Shown here in pieces: positions 22,553 to 36,306 of a stretch of DNA of 64,000 nucleotides. A model generated the notes under the pieces. The model did no database searches. It had not been told where the DNA came from and saw nothing but the letters and a program-made list of their open reading frames with translations. The stretch is from Coniferiporia sulphurascens (taxonomy: Eukaryota > Basidiomycota > Agaricomycetes > Hymenochaetales > Hymenochaetaceae): positions 496,001 through 560,000 of the forward strand of contig NBBA01000017.1 of NCBI GenBank assembly GCA_002794785.1. Reading direction: 5' to 3'. The position numbers and the translations under genes are program-made. The first letter of the stretch is position 1; each line of letters opens with the position of its first letter.

Positions 22553-23234
22553 AACCCACCGTAGTTACGGACTACTGTTGTGAGTATGACACTGCGGAAT
22601 AGACAGGGCGTCGTATTCGCTCTTCATCAATGTACTTTTTCATGCTGCAACCCTCACCCCAGCCGCGCAGCTCTTAATTGAATATGTTCATAAAGGGTGA
22701 TTCTTTCCAACCAAACTCAAGAATACACAACAAAATCTGCTTGATATGAAGCTATGAATACATTGAAAAATAATCTGCGACCGTATCCTGCTTCAATGAG
22801 AAAAAAGAAATTGTCTGCCCTTCGGAACCGAACCTCATAGCACTAGGCGTACATCTTCCGCGAGTCCTTCGACTATGCGTATAAGTTAGGGCGTTGCGTC
22901 GAGTGGTGTGCGTCGAATAGATAGCGAAGAAAGAATAAGAAGGGGGAGAGGGGGGGGATGGAGGTGCGCGAAGGTAGAAAAACAGAATACAAGTGAAAAG
23001 AGTATTTGTGGATGTGGAAACACAGCGTTAAGGCATACAACGGACCACCCGATGTTTGAACGTAACCCAGAGTCTAAGTATAAAGTCAGAGATAAAGAAA
23101 TTTGGTTTGGGAAAGGTTGATCAGCCCGGTGACCAAAGGGGATTGCTTGCACGCGCACGTAGCACCGTCCTTCGTCGAGTCTCTTCGACGTGGAAATGTC
23201 GGTCTGAGAAAATATATTTTCGTTGATGTGGCCT
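22553..23234. other. 3' intergenic region between convergent genes
   Basis: About 680 bp, AT-rich with a purine-rich run at 22925-22965. It holds the 3' UTRs of the small membrane protein and the MFS gene. Open frames here are not convincing. Confidence 0.5.
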
Positions 23235-26228
23235 TTAAGCAGAGATGTCCGAGTTTGAACCGATGCTCCTGGAATCAGCCAGCTGCTCTTCACGCATCCT
23301 GCGATATTGCGCCTCTTGTTCTTCGTGTGAACCGCTAAATAGCGTAAACGATATAGTGCAAGATGAGTGATGTGCGCAGAAAGCAGATGATAGGCGGGGG
23401 ACTTACGGTAACGGATTTTCTCGGATCGGTAAAGCAGCTAACAATGCAAGGAAATTGGTTGCAGCCTGGCATATGAACACGACGTTCAACGCGCGTGCGT
23501 AGGAGTCGACTGCCGCCTTCTGTAATTGCGGCTCGAGGGTGGGAATAACGGAGGTTGAGTGTCTGATCGAAGGAAAGACGTCAGACCACCAAGTCACTGA
23601 GAGAAGGCCAGTGAGAACATTAATATTTTTAAACTGCTTACCGAATAGCCTCGATGATCTCGCTGGCCCCTGGTCCTGTGATTTTCTCTCGAAGAGAATT
23701 GAGCAGTACGGTCTGTAACACCGCCCCGCTTAAAGAGACCCCAATAACCTGGCCTGTTGTTCGGAATAGGTACGTGACTGGACAATTATACGTGAGCAGG
23801 AAAGTCAAGATGCAGCCACCAGAACTTACTGCCAGTTGCGACGGCCAGGTCTTCTTTTGTCACGCTCGCAATCATGGCCTTAAAATAAATCATTAAACAT
23901 GTCTTCTAGCCGCCCAATAGACGAATGCTCACAATAAGAGTAGTCGTGATTAGGCTCGCCATGCCAAAGCCCTGGGGCACGATATCAAACCAGAGGTGCC
24001 AAGCACTCGTGTTGTCATTCCAGAAGCAGATCGAGATGGTCGCCGTTGTCGCTGCGGCCACAGATGCAATCGTCAGGAAATACAGTTTGCCTGTTCTTCG
24101 CATGACCCTGTGAGCATAGTCGGGTCATTAGTACGGCATGCCTGAGAAAGTCACTACGTAAGAGACGCTCGGTGCTTACCATCCGGCGAAAACACTCCCT
24201 GTCGAGATCGCTATCTGTAAAGAATTCATACTATGGGAACTATTGTCGACTTGTTGGGCTGGAACAGTCTTACAGAATGTGGGAGTAAGTGTAAACCTGT
24301 TGTTGTGCCTCAGTATATTTGCGGAATGGAAATACTGGTAGAAAGCTTACCCGCGTCTTTGGAACTTGTCATGCGGACAGCCGAGAAGTACTGTTGTGGA
24401 ATAAACATGCTTCAGAAAGGGGTAATAACCATTTTGAGGGTAAGTTATACCAGAGGAACATTATATAGCTGGAAACAGAAATCAATAGCTGTACCAATGG
24501 GTCAAGATATACGTTACATACCACCGAGAATGCGGCCACACTGCCGAAGCTGTGCAAAAGGGTCACTTATGCGTTCTACACTAACCAGATCGGCGGACTC
24601 ACAAATTGCTCAAAGACACAAACAACGGCGTCCGGCGTGTGATTAAACGCATGGGCATCACAGGGTAAGGCGCGATTTTCGTCTCCACGTATATAAACGC
24701 TGTACCGCAAACAGCACTGGCAATAAAAAGGCCCCAAATAACAGGGTGCGACCAGGGTAATTCCTCTGTTGATTTTAAGCTGAAACCAAGAAGCAACGTC
24801 CCGATTGTTCCGACCAGCGTGGTCGATCCAAGGAAGTCGATACGCCGTACCTTGTCATACGTACTCATATTCTGGACTTCAGTGGGAAGCTTGATGTTGA
24901 CTTTTGTTATAACAAGGATGGTCGATAATGCCAGAATGGGGATCTGCGATTCGGAGAAGAGAAGATCAGGGCGTCAAGTAAGGAACTGAGATGTTTCGAA
25001 TGGCGATCACCTGTGCGAGGAAGGCTGAACGCCTGAAATTCAAAATGCGGGGATAAATATTCCACAAAGTTTACAGCACATTCCATAAACATACATACCA
25101 GCCGAATGTGTCATTTAGCCATCCACCCAGAGGACCACCCAGTCCGGCGCCTGAGAAGGTTGAGATAAGCCAATGCCAGGGACTTGGGAAAATGAGGTAC
25201 CTAAGCCAAACAGACTAAAGATGGAGTTAGCATTGCACCCCTGAAGAAGCACACACGTCCGCATACATATTCGCCATGCCTTGGTAAAGGCCACGTTGTT
25301 TCCTATTGCCAGTCAATAAGCCGTCTTCTCATTCCTCAGCGAACGTCGATCGTTGTGTTACGTACAGTGGTATCAAATCGGTTACAGCGACGCTTGAAAC
25401 TATACGAAAGTAAGCAAGAGAAGCACTTCTGAATACAGTCGAGCTTACCCGTCATGACCCTAAATACCAACGCATTCCGAACATATAAAATATAAGCCAT
25501 TAATAAGATCGGCGGGCCGAGAGCGATGCTCACCCGCCACCTCCCATGCCGGCCAGAGCGCGGGCAGCGATCAAAGCTTCCATTGAAGGGGCTAAGCCAC
25601 ACAAGATTGTTCCAGAGCCTGCGAAGCACATTTGAGTAAGCCGTATGGGGCGCGTCTAAATAGAACACATACCGAATAACGATAGTCCCAAAAGCATAGC
25701 ACCCTTGCGACCCATGATATCCGAAAGCCGACCTTTGGACGAAACGAGGTACACGTTAGCGAAACACCTCTTCTGGGAACGGTAATCAAGGAAGAGGGGC
25801 GGAAGCCAGGCCTCACCGTAGAGGGGCGTAAAGCAGCATACGGATAGCAAATACGAAGTGCCGATGTAGGACGCCTGATTAGACTTCTCGAAAAAGGAAC
25901 CAATGGGGGACAACAAAGTTGCTACAATGGTGCCTGTTCCGAGGTAGGGCTACGTGAGTACTGAATAATGGGATAGAAAAGACACGGGTCGGACAAAATA
26001 GGGCAGCCACGCACCGTCCAAAGCTCCGAGGAACACTGCACTCCACAGACCCAACAGGATCCAGACCAGATCCGACCTAGAGACCTCGTTGAGCGAAGCT
26101 GGTTCCGGCTGCCCGTCCTGGTCGTCCGACTCGCTTCCACGGCTGCTCGAGGTATAAGAGCGTGGGCGAGCGTAGTGCTGGGTCTGCAACAGTCCCGTCC
26201 GTTCGTTGTCTTCTTCTGACGCGGACAT
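23235..26228 (-). CDS. MFS transporter, DHA2/Vba-like (14-span type)
   Basis: Proton-coupled drug or basic-amino-acid transporter of the vacuolar or plasma membrane. ATG 26228 begins MSASEEDNERTGLLQTQ, a polar cytoplasmic tail of about 50 residues. TM1 is WILLGLWSAVFLGALDG. The next exons show SFFEKSNQASYIGTSYLL, FTPLYG, then the MFS motif A, RLSDIMGRKGAMLLGLSLFG. Later exons carry GLGGPLGGWLND, IPILALSTILVI, DFLGSTTLVGTIGTLLLGFS and a final IRENPLP. The last junction (TTA CC|gtaagt...tag|C GGT) gives P-G-S-H, and the tail ends SIGSNSDISA. More than ten short introns are present, so some joins are not resolved. The DHA2/Vba subgroup is inferred from motif order; the substrate is unknown. Confidence 0.85.
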
Positions 26229-28209
26229 TTCTCGGCGATGCAAACAGCACAAACACGGCCTACGGACGACGATTTTTCACGATGACGGCGGAGAGCCGAT
26301 CCGACGAGCCTCAAAGACGCACGGACAGTTAAATAGGCAGAGGAGGGCGGTCGTGAAACGGCCGTTGTGAACTGGGGTTGACAAAGCAATTTATGCAGCA
26401 CGCCTGGAAATACCGAGATCGTGGAGGATACAGTTCCTGCTGGAAAAAAAAAGACGGCAGGAAAGGGACCCTGCCATTTCTCAGAGAACTGGAGTTGAAG
26501 AGATCCTCGCGAGCGTTCGGTTATCGGAGCTGATAGACTTGCATACTAGGGCGGCACCCAATTGCTCGTCAGCCTCCGCGTCCTCCGGCCCTTCTTGCTC
26601 GCTCACTGTCTTTCATCTGCATCCAATTCACAAAGAATACTCTAGTGGCTGCCTCGATTTCCCACTCTCGCCTCGTGTCATTCGACGCCTCCATCGCTGA
26701 GAACATTTCCGATATTCATCGAGTGCTCCGTCTTTCTCCCCCAACATGCAACGACACCGCTATGTTTTCGGGCCCTTGCAAGAGACCGCACTCGTCGGCC
26801 CTCGGGCTTCGTCGGACAGGGCAGTCGACCCTGCCGGCTCTGCCCCCAGCGCAGTTCTGTGTCAGATAATTCAGTGCCAGCACCCCCCTCATGTGAACGG
26901 CGTGCGGCTGCCCTTCCTGGTTCTTGATTGGATTCTTATTTGGCCGCTCTGCATCACATGCGGCCCGCGCTCACTACTTCGAGATCAGAATACCATCTCG
27001 AGACCTCGGCGGGCAACCTTCATTTACCGTGCTGCTTTGAAAATAGTCTTTGGGTGAGCTTACACCTCAGCAGAAGCTTGATTGACGCCTTCCGGTGCAG
27101 CGTCATTCTCACTATAACCCGGCTCTCCGACTCGCACGTGCGGGATACTTTCAACTCCACCGAAGTTAGTACGCCTGCTAGTGCTGAGTCACACATGAAG
27201 GAATGCTGTTCAGCTTAAACATGACCAAGCTGTCGCCTTCATCTGCGTGTCGGAAATACACGTAAGACGCGGAGACCCGTCTTCACTTCAACCTCCGGCG
27301 CACATCGTTCGCCGTACTTGCTTTGATTTCATAAATCTTCAAACTTGTGAAATTTGCCATCATCGGTTAATCAGAGCAGATAAATTTGTTTCCGATCCCT
27401 CTAGTTTGTGCCTTGTGAGTCATTCTCCCCTTTCATTATGTCGTTTTTTTGTTGCATCAACACTGACATCATTCGTTATGCAGGGATGTTTCGCTAGCCT
27501 CCTTTTTAGTTTGCGTGTAGCCTTGGACAAGTCTATTGAGCTTGCAGCTGAGACTAGTAGCGCCGAAGATAATGATGCCTGCACTCCGTTATAGACGGAC
27601 ATTGCACCATGATGATTTGATCTATATTTCATCCATTTGTGGCGTCCTCGGATGCCAGTGGTTCCTCTTAGTATCCACACAGATCCCGCACGAAGACTAG
27701 GCGTTCTTCATGTGCAGACGTGTGCGCGCAATCAATCTCTTACTGCTGCGGTTATATGGTCAGTAGTACTAGCCGAACGGCCAGGGCCGCCAAAAAAGGG
27801 CCCGTATTATCGTCATTAGTGTTTTTCCGGACTTTCAAGTTGTTTAGCCGTGACGTGAAGATAATATGATGCTTGGCGCAGCAAGCGAAGCGCCACCGCT
27901 CTTTTCTTAGGTCGCTTGATCACACATAGTCCATTTTTAGCGTGGCGTACTTACAAGCTGCCGGTCAGAGCTTTCCCCAAGCAAGTTGCAGGTGTTGCGA
28001 ACATTTTGCATGAAACCTGGCATCCAAGTCTCGGGCCCCGACCCCGACATAATCTTAGGTGGGTGAAAGTCGTATTCATATCGTGTTACACTCCCGTGAA
28101 GCATCGCTGGGCACAAATTTGCGAACGGGGCGGAACGGTTCGTAAAGTAATCCACTGGACGGCATCTTCGAAAACATCGCACAGTACAATACTTGCTAAC
28201 TCATAACTC

Positions 28210-28243
28210 TCCGTGCGTACTACTCCCCTCGCGCATTACTCCC
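28210..28243. repeat. Imperfect tandem duplication of about 17 bp
   Basis: The unit TACTCCCCTCGYGCATT occurs twice in succession, one copy with C and one with T at position Y. It is a simple local duplication. Confidence 0.5.
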
Positions 28244-31200
28244 CTCGTGCATTCGCTGTTTCCGCACTTGACCTGTCGAGACTGCTGCATAATGGCGAGT
28301 GCTGGCACCAATAAAATCCTTTTGCGCAGGCCCTATCTGGCTAACTGAGGCCAAGAATTATCAAAGGAATCGTACATATGCAGGTCAGGCTCGGGCTAAC
28401 TTGTCGTCTCCATTCAACGCTGGACTGGGGTTAAACGAAGTTCGCCTAGCCTCACAGGACAATTAAACTATCGAAGCTCATAGAAGGAGCAACCCTCGTT
28501 CCTTAGTCGAGACCATCCTCTAGGTACCGAAAGCTGACGCGCTATTCCCCAGTATTCGCGACTTTCGTGAGTGCAAGCAACCGGGGGTAGTTTGACAAAG
28601 TCCGTTGCGAGCGGGGACCTTCTTGCGCGCCGCAGGTCTGGAGGCACAATCTTTATACTAAAACCAATCTTCCTCCTCTTCGATCGGTCCGCGGTGTATG
28701 GGCGTTATTTTTTATGCGGCGCATACGGTACACACTCGTCTGCGCTCCATCCCCAGCGGTATAGTATGTAATGGTGGAGTGTGCTGTGGTCGTGGAAACC
28801 GCTTACAGCGCTCGTTGGCGTAGTACGGCTCAAGGAAAGCCTGCCGATGCATCGGAGACGTGCGGGACCTTGAGGCCGCTTTAGGCGTCAGGGGGTAGGT
28901 CTGAGTAATGCGGAGGAGGGATGGAGGCCGCGTATACGACCTGGCGCCTTCAACATCTCCGTCCTCATGCCTCATAACGGCAGCCGTTGCCGAGCTACTA
29001 AATATGTGTTCAGACCTTTATGGCTTATCCGTGTCGTCTTCTGCATTTCATTTGATTAACAGTCCGTCCAATCGATGCTGTCCACCAAGTCACATATCCT
29101 CCGCTGTCGTCGGTGGAATCATCTAACAATGGAGCATGGCTAACACACAAGATCAGCACATGCGCCTGCACTTCTCCGTTCCTAGACATCTTAGCTGCAC
29201 AACAGGGCTGATTTGCCTAAATGTACGTCGTGTTTTCGGCGCCGTATTTTATCCGCAAGCTAAAAGGTTCTGGTGAAGTAATTCAGTATCAAGACCTTAT
29301 CTGAACTGAACCTATATGAAGATAAAGATTCCATCGAAATGCGTGTGTCCGGCGTTCGCGTCGCAGTTCAACGATAATTGGCGTTCTAAACTGTCAATCC
29401 CCCTTTTTTCCTAAGTTCGAGCCATCCTCATTTTAGCCACTGGACTCTCGATTCAGGAGTCATTGATTTGAAATCACCTCGTTCACATGCCATGCTTCCA
29501 TTATTAGGGGAGCGACAGCCGGTCTTTATTATATCACCAGTGAAGACTGGGCCTCAACAGCTTACTTTACAATGCCATTCCTGATAAATGCGCGCTATCG
29601 ACCTCTCTCCCTCTCACTCCCGCAATGTGAACCTTTACCCCCGCAGCTCGTCCCTCTAACGCCTTCACCGAGTCCCATCCCCCAGCCATGTCATTATCGA
29701 CATTTTGGATCACCTGAGGACGGACTCAGGTATCAACACCACCCTACTTGTGATGGTTAGTTGCTTCAGAATCCTATGGAACCCTTACATGCTGTCTCGT
29801 CTCGAAATGCCGGATACCTTCATTCTAGTGGGGACGATGTCGACGAGTCAATACATTCATTGAATATACCGTTACCTGGCTAGCTCGATCTGTGCGGACG
29901 GAGTCAAAGAAGAGAACTGCGACACCGTCGGGCGGAACATTACGCAGGTGCCTAGCACACTGTTACTGCTGATCTTGTCGATGAATCGGCGAAAGAAAAC
30001 TGATAAACGATAATCGGCAACTCCTCTTCACGGTCACTTTAATCATCGCCTGCAACTAACGACCGAGTTCCTATCGTGTTCCTGACTTGTCCCTTTGGTC
30101 TTGGCGAAGCTCGGACATTTAATCCGGCCTAGATATGCTGTGCCTGACCTTGTACAGCTCCGTCGACGAACACAGCCCGACTGCCGACGATCGTTTGTTC
30201 ATTCTTATCTCATGGCTTTTACTCTGACTATACTCAAGGAAGCATCTGCTGGGATCTGGTGTTACCGTGATTTTTGCGGCCAGGACATCCGCGTCATGAG
30301 GTCGATATGTTTATTCTTGACGTCCATTTCTGCACGCGGATCATTCATGAAGCCGGGTCTTCGTCGGCAATGCTTGAGAAGTGGATTTACCTAATTGAGT
30401 TCTGGGTTGCAGAACCTCAAGTGAATGTGCGGGATCCGTTTGCCACGATACAAACTGTCTCAATTTGAAATTCTTTTGAGTTCTGTAATCGGTGAGTAAC
30501 CCTGTCATGAGTGAAAATGTCGGAATCGCTGATAGGACTCATGATTTCTTTTTCTCTTTTCCTATCTCATCTACGCGACATTGAACCCATGACAGGTAAC
30601 GATGCCAACGCCAACTCAAAACGGCTAGACTTTTTTCCCCTCGTTCGAAAGAAAGTGCGGAAATAATCATCCTGCGCGACGTTACGTTTCCTCCCTTCTC
30701 CTACCTTCTTAGCCTTCTTCATGGAGACTGTTCCGTCTCTAATGAAGGTATTTTTAACTCCGTGGACTAGATTTTTATGCTGGTGTATTACCGGCGAATT
30801 ATCATCGCCGAATCTGACGGGGCCTCAACTAAAAGTACACCGTGCTCGCACGATTCGCCCCTATTGGTTTATACGGCTGCCTAGGATGTTGCGTCACCTT
30901 GTTGAAGTGGCTGACATCACCCAAAAGGGGCAGGCGGCACTGGAATGAATGCAAGATACTACGCGGGTTGGACTCCTTTTTTGCGAAGACGATCTTTATA
31001 TGGTGTCCATAGCCCCTTAACATTAGTCCCTGGTGTTATACGCGCTGAAAAGACTCCTTGATTCGCGTCGGGTGCTAGTCAAGTCTTGGAACGATCTTTA
31101 TTTCATCAGCGCCCGCCTTTAGGTACGTGCTAAACACAGTCAATCTGTACTCGGTGATTGATATTCAGGCGAGATCAGGCCCTGCCAAGCGTCCACTAAC

Positions 31201-34200
31201 GCGCAGATGCTCAGGCTATTTGCGGTCTTGCATACATTCATCATTCTTTCACAGTTGATTCTCCTGAGCAAGAGCTATGTATAAATCATAGACATTGCAA
31301 CACGTGCAGGGCGTAGGAATCCATTGGTCGACACGCTAAATTCGTCTGAGCCATTGGCTTTGTTGACAGGAAGACTGTATTGTCACGGGAGGACCCGTGC
31401 CACGACTATATGAAATTGGAAATTGAAACCTTGCACACGTGTTGAATCCGAAGGTTTTCCAACAAATTGGGCTGGCCACAAGACCTCCTCGTGGACCGCT
31501 CAAATTCGCCTACAATGCTATCGAACGCTCGAAGAAATGGGCGTCTTGTGATGGCAAAACGAAGGTGCCGAATGGCTGTGCTTATACATTTCGGGCACCA
31601 GTCGTTCACCGCGCCATACTATGTAGTTGCGCGCCCTATCAGGCTTTGAGGGATGGCATACCAGGAACTCGGTCTGTGTGGAGCGCAGGAGATTACTTTG
31701 GGTCTGAAGGTGTGATTACATCCCGATACGCTCGTCTGAACGAGAAATTGTAAGTGCTATGTGCCTAGTCGTGGCGGCCGTATCTTCTCACGTTAGTCTG
31801 AAAAGGAACTTCTTTGATTGGACATGGAAAAACATCAGTTGATTCGAATGTCATGGGTGTTGATCGATGTTTTCTCGGATCTCCTCTCTTAAGAAGCTGC
31901 AATTCGGGTTTCCCTTGCAATAAGTCCGACAGATGAACCCTTCAAACGGAAGCTCTCCAACCTTCATCCAAAGCAAAGCCCGGATTACTGTTCTTCGCTG
32001 GCATCACGGTACTTTGATGTTGTTGTTTCAGCCTCGTTGAGATTAATTACTATTGCCAGCTTCTTCGGAAAATTGTTGATTGCGTCTTGAGCTCAGTGTC
32101 TTGTTTTCGGGGGGAAGTTCGATTAGAATACCTCTCATCTTATTTTTCTCCCTACACAGAAGCCTCCGTTTAAAGCGTGAGCTGATCTGGGAACCTTTCT
32201 CGATGATGTGCTATTGCGAGATGGGGAGTACCAATCATAAGCTCAGAGTGTGTAATAGTGTGGACTCCGAATCTACCCGGGCTTGCCTGAGTTCGCTGGA
32301 AGCGGCGAGACATCAGGGGCTGTGTTTCAGGCAATAATAATGCAGTGACTGACAGGCTCTTGATGAACTCAGTACGACTGGGTAAGGAAAGCTGAATAAT
32401 AAACGTAGAAAAATTACACTAACCACCATATTGGCACGACGTTTTTCAGTGTGCATTTCACAGCTGCACTTCATACACGCGTTTACCTGCCATACGTAGA
32501 CCGGAAATCTTGCCGGTGAGGTCTAGTCTCATCCCGGCACGTTTACATAAGCTCGGTCAAAATGCTACCATTTTATGAGCTGAGAAAAACCGGAAAGTAT
32601 CCTAATTCGGTTTATTTATACAAGTCCCATGACGTGATGGTGCGGAATGATCCGACCAATGTTTTGTTTCGCGGAGGGTTTTGAATTTAGTAGTTAAATT
32701 TAGTAATCGGTGTTTAAGTAAGAAACTGAGACTACTGAGATATTGTGAATCGGTATGCCTCTGGACTGCAAGTCAGACGATAGTTTCGATGAACGGCGTG
32801 AAGGTATCACACAAAGCTCGAATTGTTTCCGAAGTCCAAGGAAAACACGGAACGCAGGAACGAGAAATGATAAATAGACTGTATACATGTTAAATATAAT
32901 CCTGTTACTTATTGTAGGATGATATCACTTATTCTCCCTTTTCTGAGGTCGGGGGACGGGAGAGGCGCAAAATAGAGTTCAACTTTGCGTTCGCTTCTCG
33001 ACGCGTCTCTCACGTGATCGTGTACAGTCACGTTACCGTCAACAACTTGAATGCGAAGCTTCTAAATTCTTATAGGAACATTCAAGTTGAATAGTAGATG
33101 GTATCATGGTACTAGTGGAAAGAGGTCGAAGAGCCTGTGAATCCATACTATGCATTACTAGTCAACCAACGTTGCTGGGAACAATCGAAACATAAAGCTG
33201 CAGTCGTAGTTTTCGCGGACACTGCAGTAGTTGATAATTGCAACACGTTGAACGCACTGGGAACTGGGAACCGTCCTCTCGTGACGGTGGGGTCGGTATT
33301 GATGTCCTGTTAACGCCAGAACAGAGCTGCACATGAGCTCAGAGACCGAGCTTCGAGCCCTTGGGAATTAATGAAGCTCTGGCGACACTGCCCACAACGT
33401 GTGAACTGACTTCCGTTTTGATACAAGCTTTAGAATTTTTGGTCAAGTCGTCGGGTCAAGTAACGAGTCTTCCATATTCGTCTTCATCTCTCGGCCTAGG
33501 ACACATCCATGGAGACTCGAGCTATAAGATTCGACAGAAGCGAGAAGCGTGTCCAGACGCGTCGTAGTAAGTGTGCGAATGCATATGTGCCACTGAAGTG
33601 TCTAAACTCCGACAGACCAAATATCACCCAACAGCAGTACGTATAACCCGCCACATCGATCGGTGGCTTCGACACGATCAGAGACAATATTTCTAGTTTA
33701 CTGATCCCATCCGCGTTGACAGAAAGCCGGTACTGTCCGATACATCCGGCTCCCCTTTGCCTGCTCTGCCAATACGAAGTACTGAGTTGGACTCTTACTG
33801 GCCGGACTTTTGTCGTTTTCGAGTGGATGGAATTCTTCAACGATCCGCCGAATATCAAATCGTCATGCTTAACCGCTCTGCCGGTGCTAGAAGCACACTG
33901 AAACACAAATATGCGTTTGAGGAAAGAAGAACGGTTTCATCTCATGCTTACTGCCCCTTTTTATCATTTTCAGTTACCGCGCCTCAAGACCTCTTTATAA
34001 CCCAGACTCAACACTCTACCCACTGAAATCCGGAAGGTAAATGCTTCTTCTTATATCTTGGGAAAAGTTCGTTCAAATTTTCGTGGTTGCAGCAATTCTT
34101 AAATATTGCGGGGGAGGAGGACGGCGTGTATGGTTCTGAAAGAACAACTGGAAATTCAAGACAGAACCCACCGATGGAACAATGTTCATTTACAATGACG

Positions 34201-34870
34201 TGCTGCAACCGATATTAATGAGGTCATCGGCGCAGAATATTTGTACCTTCAGACCCAGGTGTGCACTTGACCTTGTGTGCATAAACGTTATTTGTTGAGT
34301 ATGCACAATGGGAAACACGCAGTCAACCCGTGCTCCCTTGATTACTTTTGCTTCAAGGGTGCCTTCAAAGCAACTGAACGTCGTGTAGAGACTCAAACTT
34401 ACCGGGAACTGGCTGAGAAATCACGTCCTAATCGCACAAACATCGATGACCCGCGCTTTAAGTCGACAAGAAGTTAATCTCTCAAGAAGCGATTCTAGAA
34501 AAAGCCCGCAGGCCCCTGGTATATTAGGCGAACATCCGACTCGGGCCTAGTTGGCAATTCGTGCTCAATAGCCCTACGCCCGAGCCCTGTGCACAGGCTT
34601 TACTTCTAAATTCTGATTGCGGTACTTGTCTACTGAGGCCCTCCGCCCTGTACCACACAGTAGAAAAACCAACGTATGGGAGGATTTCAACAACTGGACT
34701 GCACTGTACAAAGAGTGCGAAACAGCGATTCATGCATACAATTACGACACTCAGACCGGGATCTAGAAGCAATCAATACTCTTTAAACAAGGCAGGTCGG
34801 ATTTAAAACTGGAGAGAGTTTCTCTGTTCCGCAAACGAAGGAAACGCATGCCCGCTTCTTTGCCGATGCG

Positions 34871-34945
34871 TCCCTCCTTCGAAGTAAGTTCCGCCCTTCG
34901 AGCGCAACGAGAGGCCTCGCGACGCTGCCGTCAAGGAAGGAGGGA
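34871..34945. repeat. GC-rich inverted repeat
   Basis: TCCCTCCTTC (34871-34880) is the exact reverse complement of GAAGGAGGGA (34936-34945). The 55-nt loop is GC-rich and itself contains short self-complementary pieces such as GAGGCCTC. It stands out from the AT-rich surroundings and could be a structured RNA or a transposon relic. Confidence 0.35.
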
Positions 34946-36306
34946 AGGGCTAGAACAAGTCCGAAAAGTCTAATTTATTTGGAGAAGCTCGTGCGTAAAA
35001 CGTCTGGATCTTTTCTGGACGAACAAGGCGTAAGGTTAATTCCTATGGGAAACCATAGTTTACGCAACCCCTTGTGTCGCAGAACCACGGGACCTTTGCA
35101 GGTAGGATCCGGACACATCCCCACCATATTAGAGTATTTTATAATTACTACTTGGACCTTTAGACTGAACCGGTGGTAGAGACTTACGCCGTCAATTTCA
35201 TCGGGTCAAGCGCGGTATCGTTTCAAACCTGAAGGTCATCATGTGAGCGTGTCCGTTCTATAATTATCGCGAGTGGACTAGGACCTCGACGATCACAAGG
35301 AGCCGCTTCACTCAATTGTGATCGCAGGAGTAAAAGAACTTAAATCAGTAATATTTTGAGTGATCACACGATCCCGAGGTCCCGGACTCTCAATAGACGG
35401 AAGCAATTTGCTAAAGTGCATTAAGAGGGTCAGCTTATGAAGCTGTTTGAAAGCAGAGATACGCGCGGGAACCCGTGGGCGGCTGTTGCAGCGCTCCATG
35501 AGCCCCGATAATGGCTATGACTAGGCTGTAACATCATGGCTGGAAAAGCTGATAATGGGGGTCGGGCAGGCAGTCTGTCCTTTTGTCTCCAGCGGGCCTC
35601 CGTGTACGCATCATCAGCTAATGGTTATTGCAATCTTGTGCTTTATCAGCGAGTTTCACGACAAAGACACACATTAATATCGGGAGCTTCTGCAAAATTA
35701 AAATATTGTTTTTATGTTCCGAGCAAGGTTTCAGGAACAAGGTTGCGTGTGGGAATAGGTACTTGGTTTGGCTGCGCAGTTCAGGACGCTCTTTGGGGGG
35801 CTTTCCAGGATCTCAATGACCACAAAGACTGATAGAGCCACGCATGTTGCTCGCTCTGTTAAAAAGGGATGTCGTAGAAGCAACAGGAAGAGGACAAGTA
35901 AAGTGGTAAAAAGGAACAAACAACAGACCAAGCGAGAAAGAGCACTAGAACCGCTAAGCAGACACTGACTAAGCCAATTTTCGTGCCCGAGCCTTTCTGT
36001 ATAGTGAGCGAACTCAGCCCAGGGCTGTTCGTCTTTTCTCTATTTCCTGTTGTCGGCCACTCTCTCCAGACCCCTCACTTTTTCTCCTCCCCTCCTCCTA
36101 CTGTAAGCTTTTCTGACGACGACGGCAAATACTCATTTGTTTCAAGGCCTTCAGTGGCTCAGTCGCAGTCGACGCACCGTCTCGGAACCGCGTTCCTTCA
36201 TCTTTTTGGCTTATACAGACGATCAAAACGACGTCTAGACACTGACTGAATCTTTGACTATCCGCTTCCGCCTGCTAATTCTGTCTTTGTCCACGTTCTT
36301 CTCACC

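Larger units (their letters stand above)
26229..36306. other. 10-kb gene-poor region between divergent genes
   Basis: No open frame here carries a recognisable domain, and no intron-joined gene could be built. The base composition is visibly more AT-rich than in the flanking genes, and stop codons are frequent in all frames. I see no long terminal repeats, transposase or reverse-transcriptase motifs. A short tandem duplication lies at 28210-28243 and a GC-rich inverted repeat at 34871-34945. The outer few hundred bases should hold the promoters of the MFS gene and the kinase gene. It may be an old, decayed transposon landing zone (inference). Confidence 0.5.

Noticed and set aside
32740..32810. 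tRNA-Cys-like anticodon arm (GGACTGCAAGTC)
   Set aside because: The anticodon stem is suggestive but there is no T-arm consensus or acceptor stem pairing.
33340..33360. B-box-like sequence (GCTTCGAGCCC) suggesting a tRNA
   Set aside because: No matching A box, acceptor stem or cloverleaf could be drawn around it.
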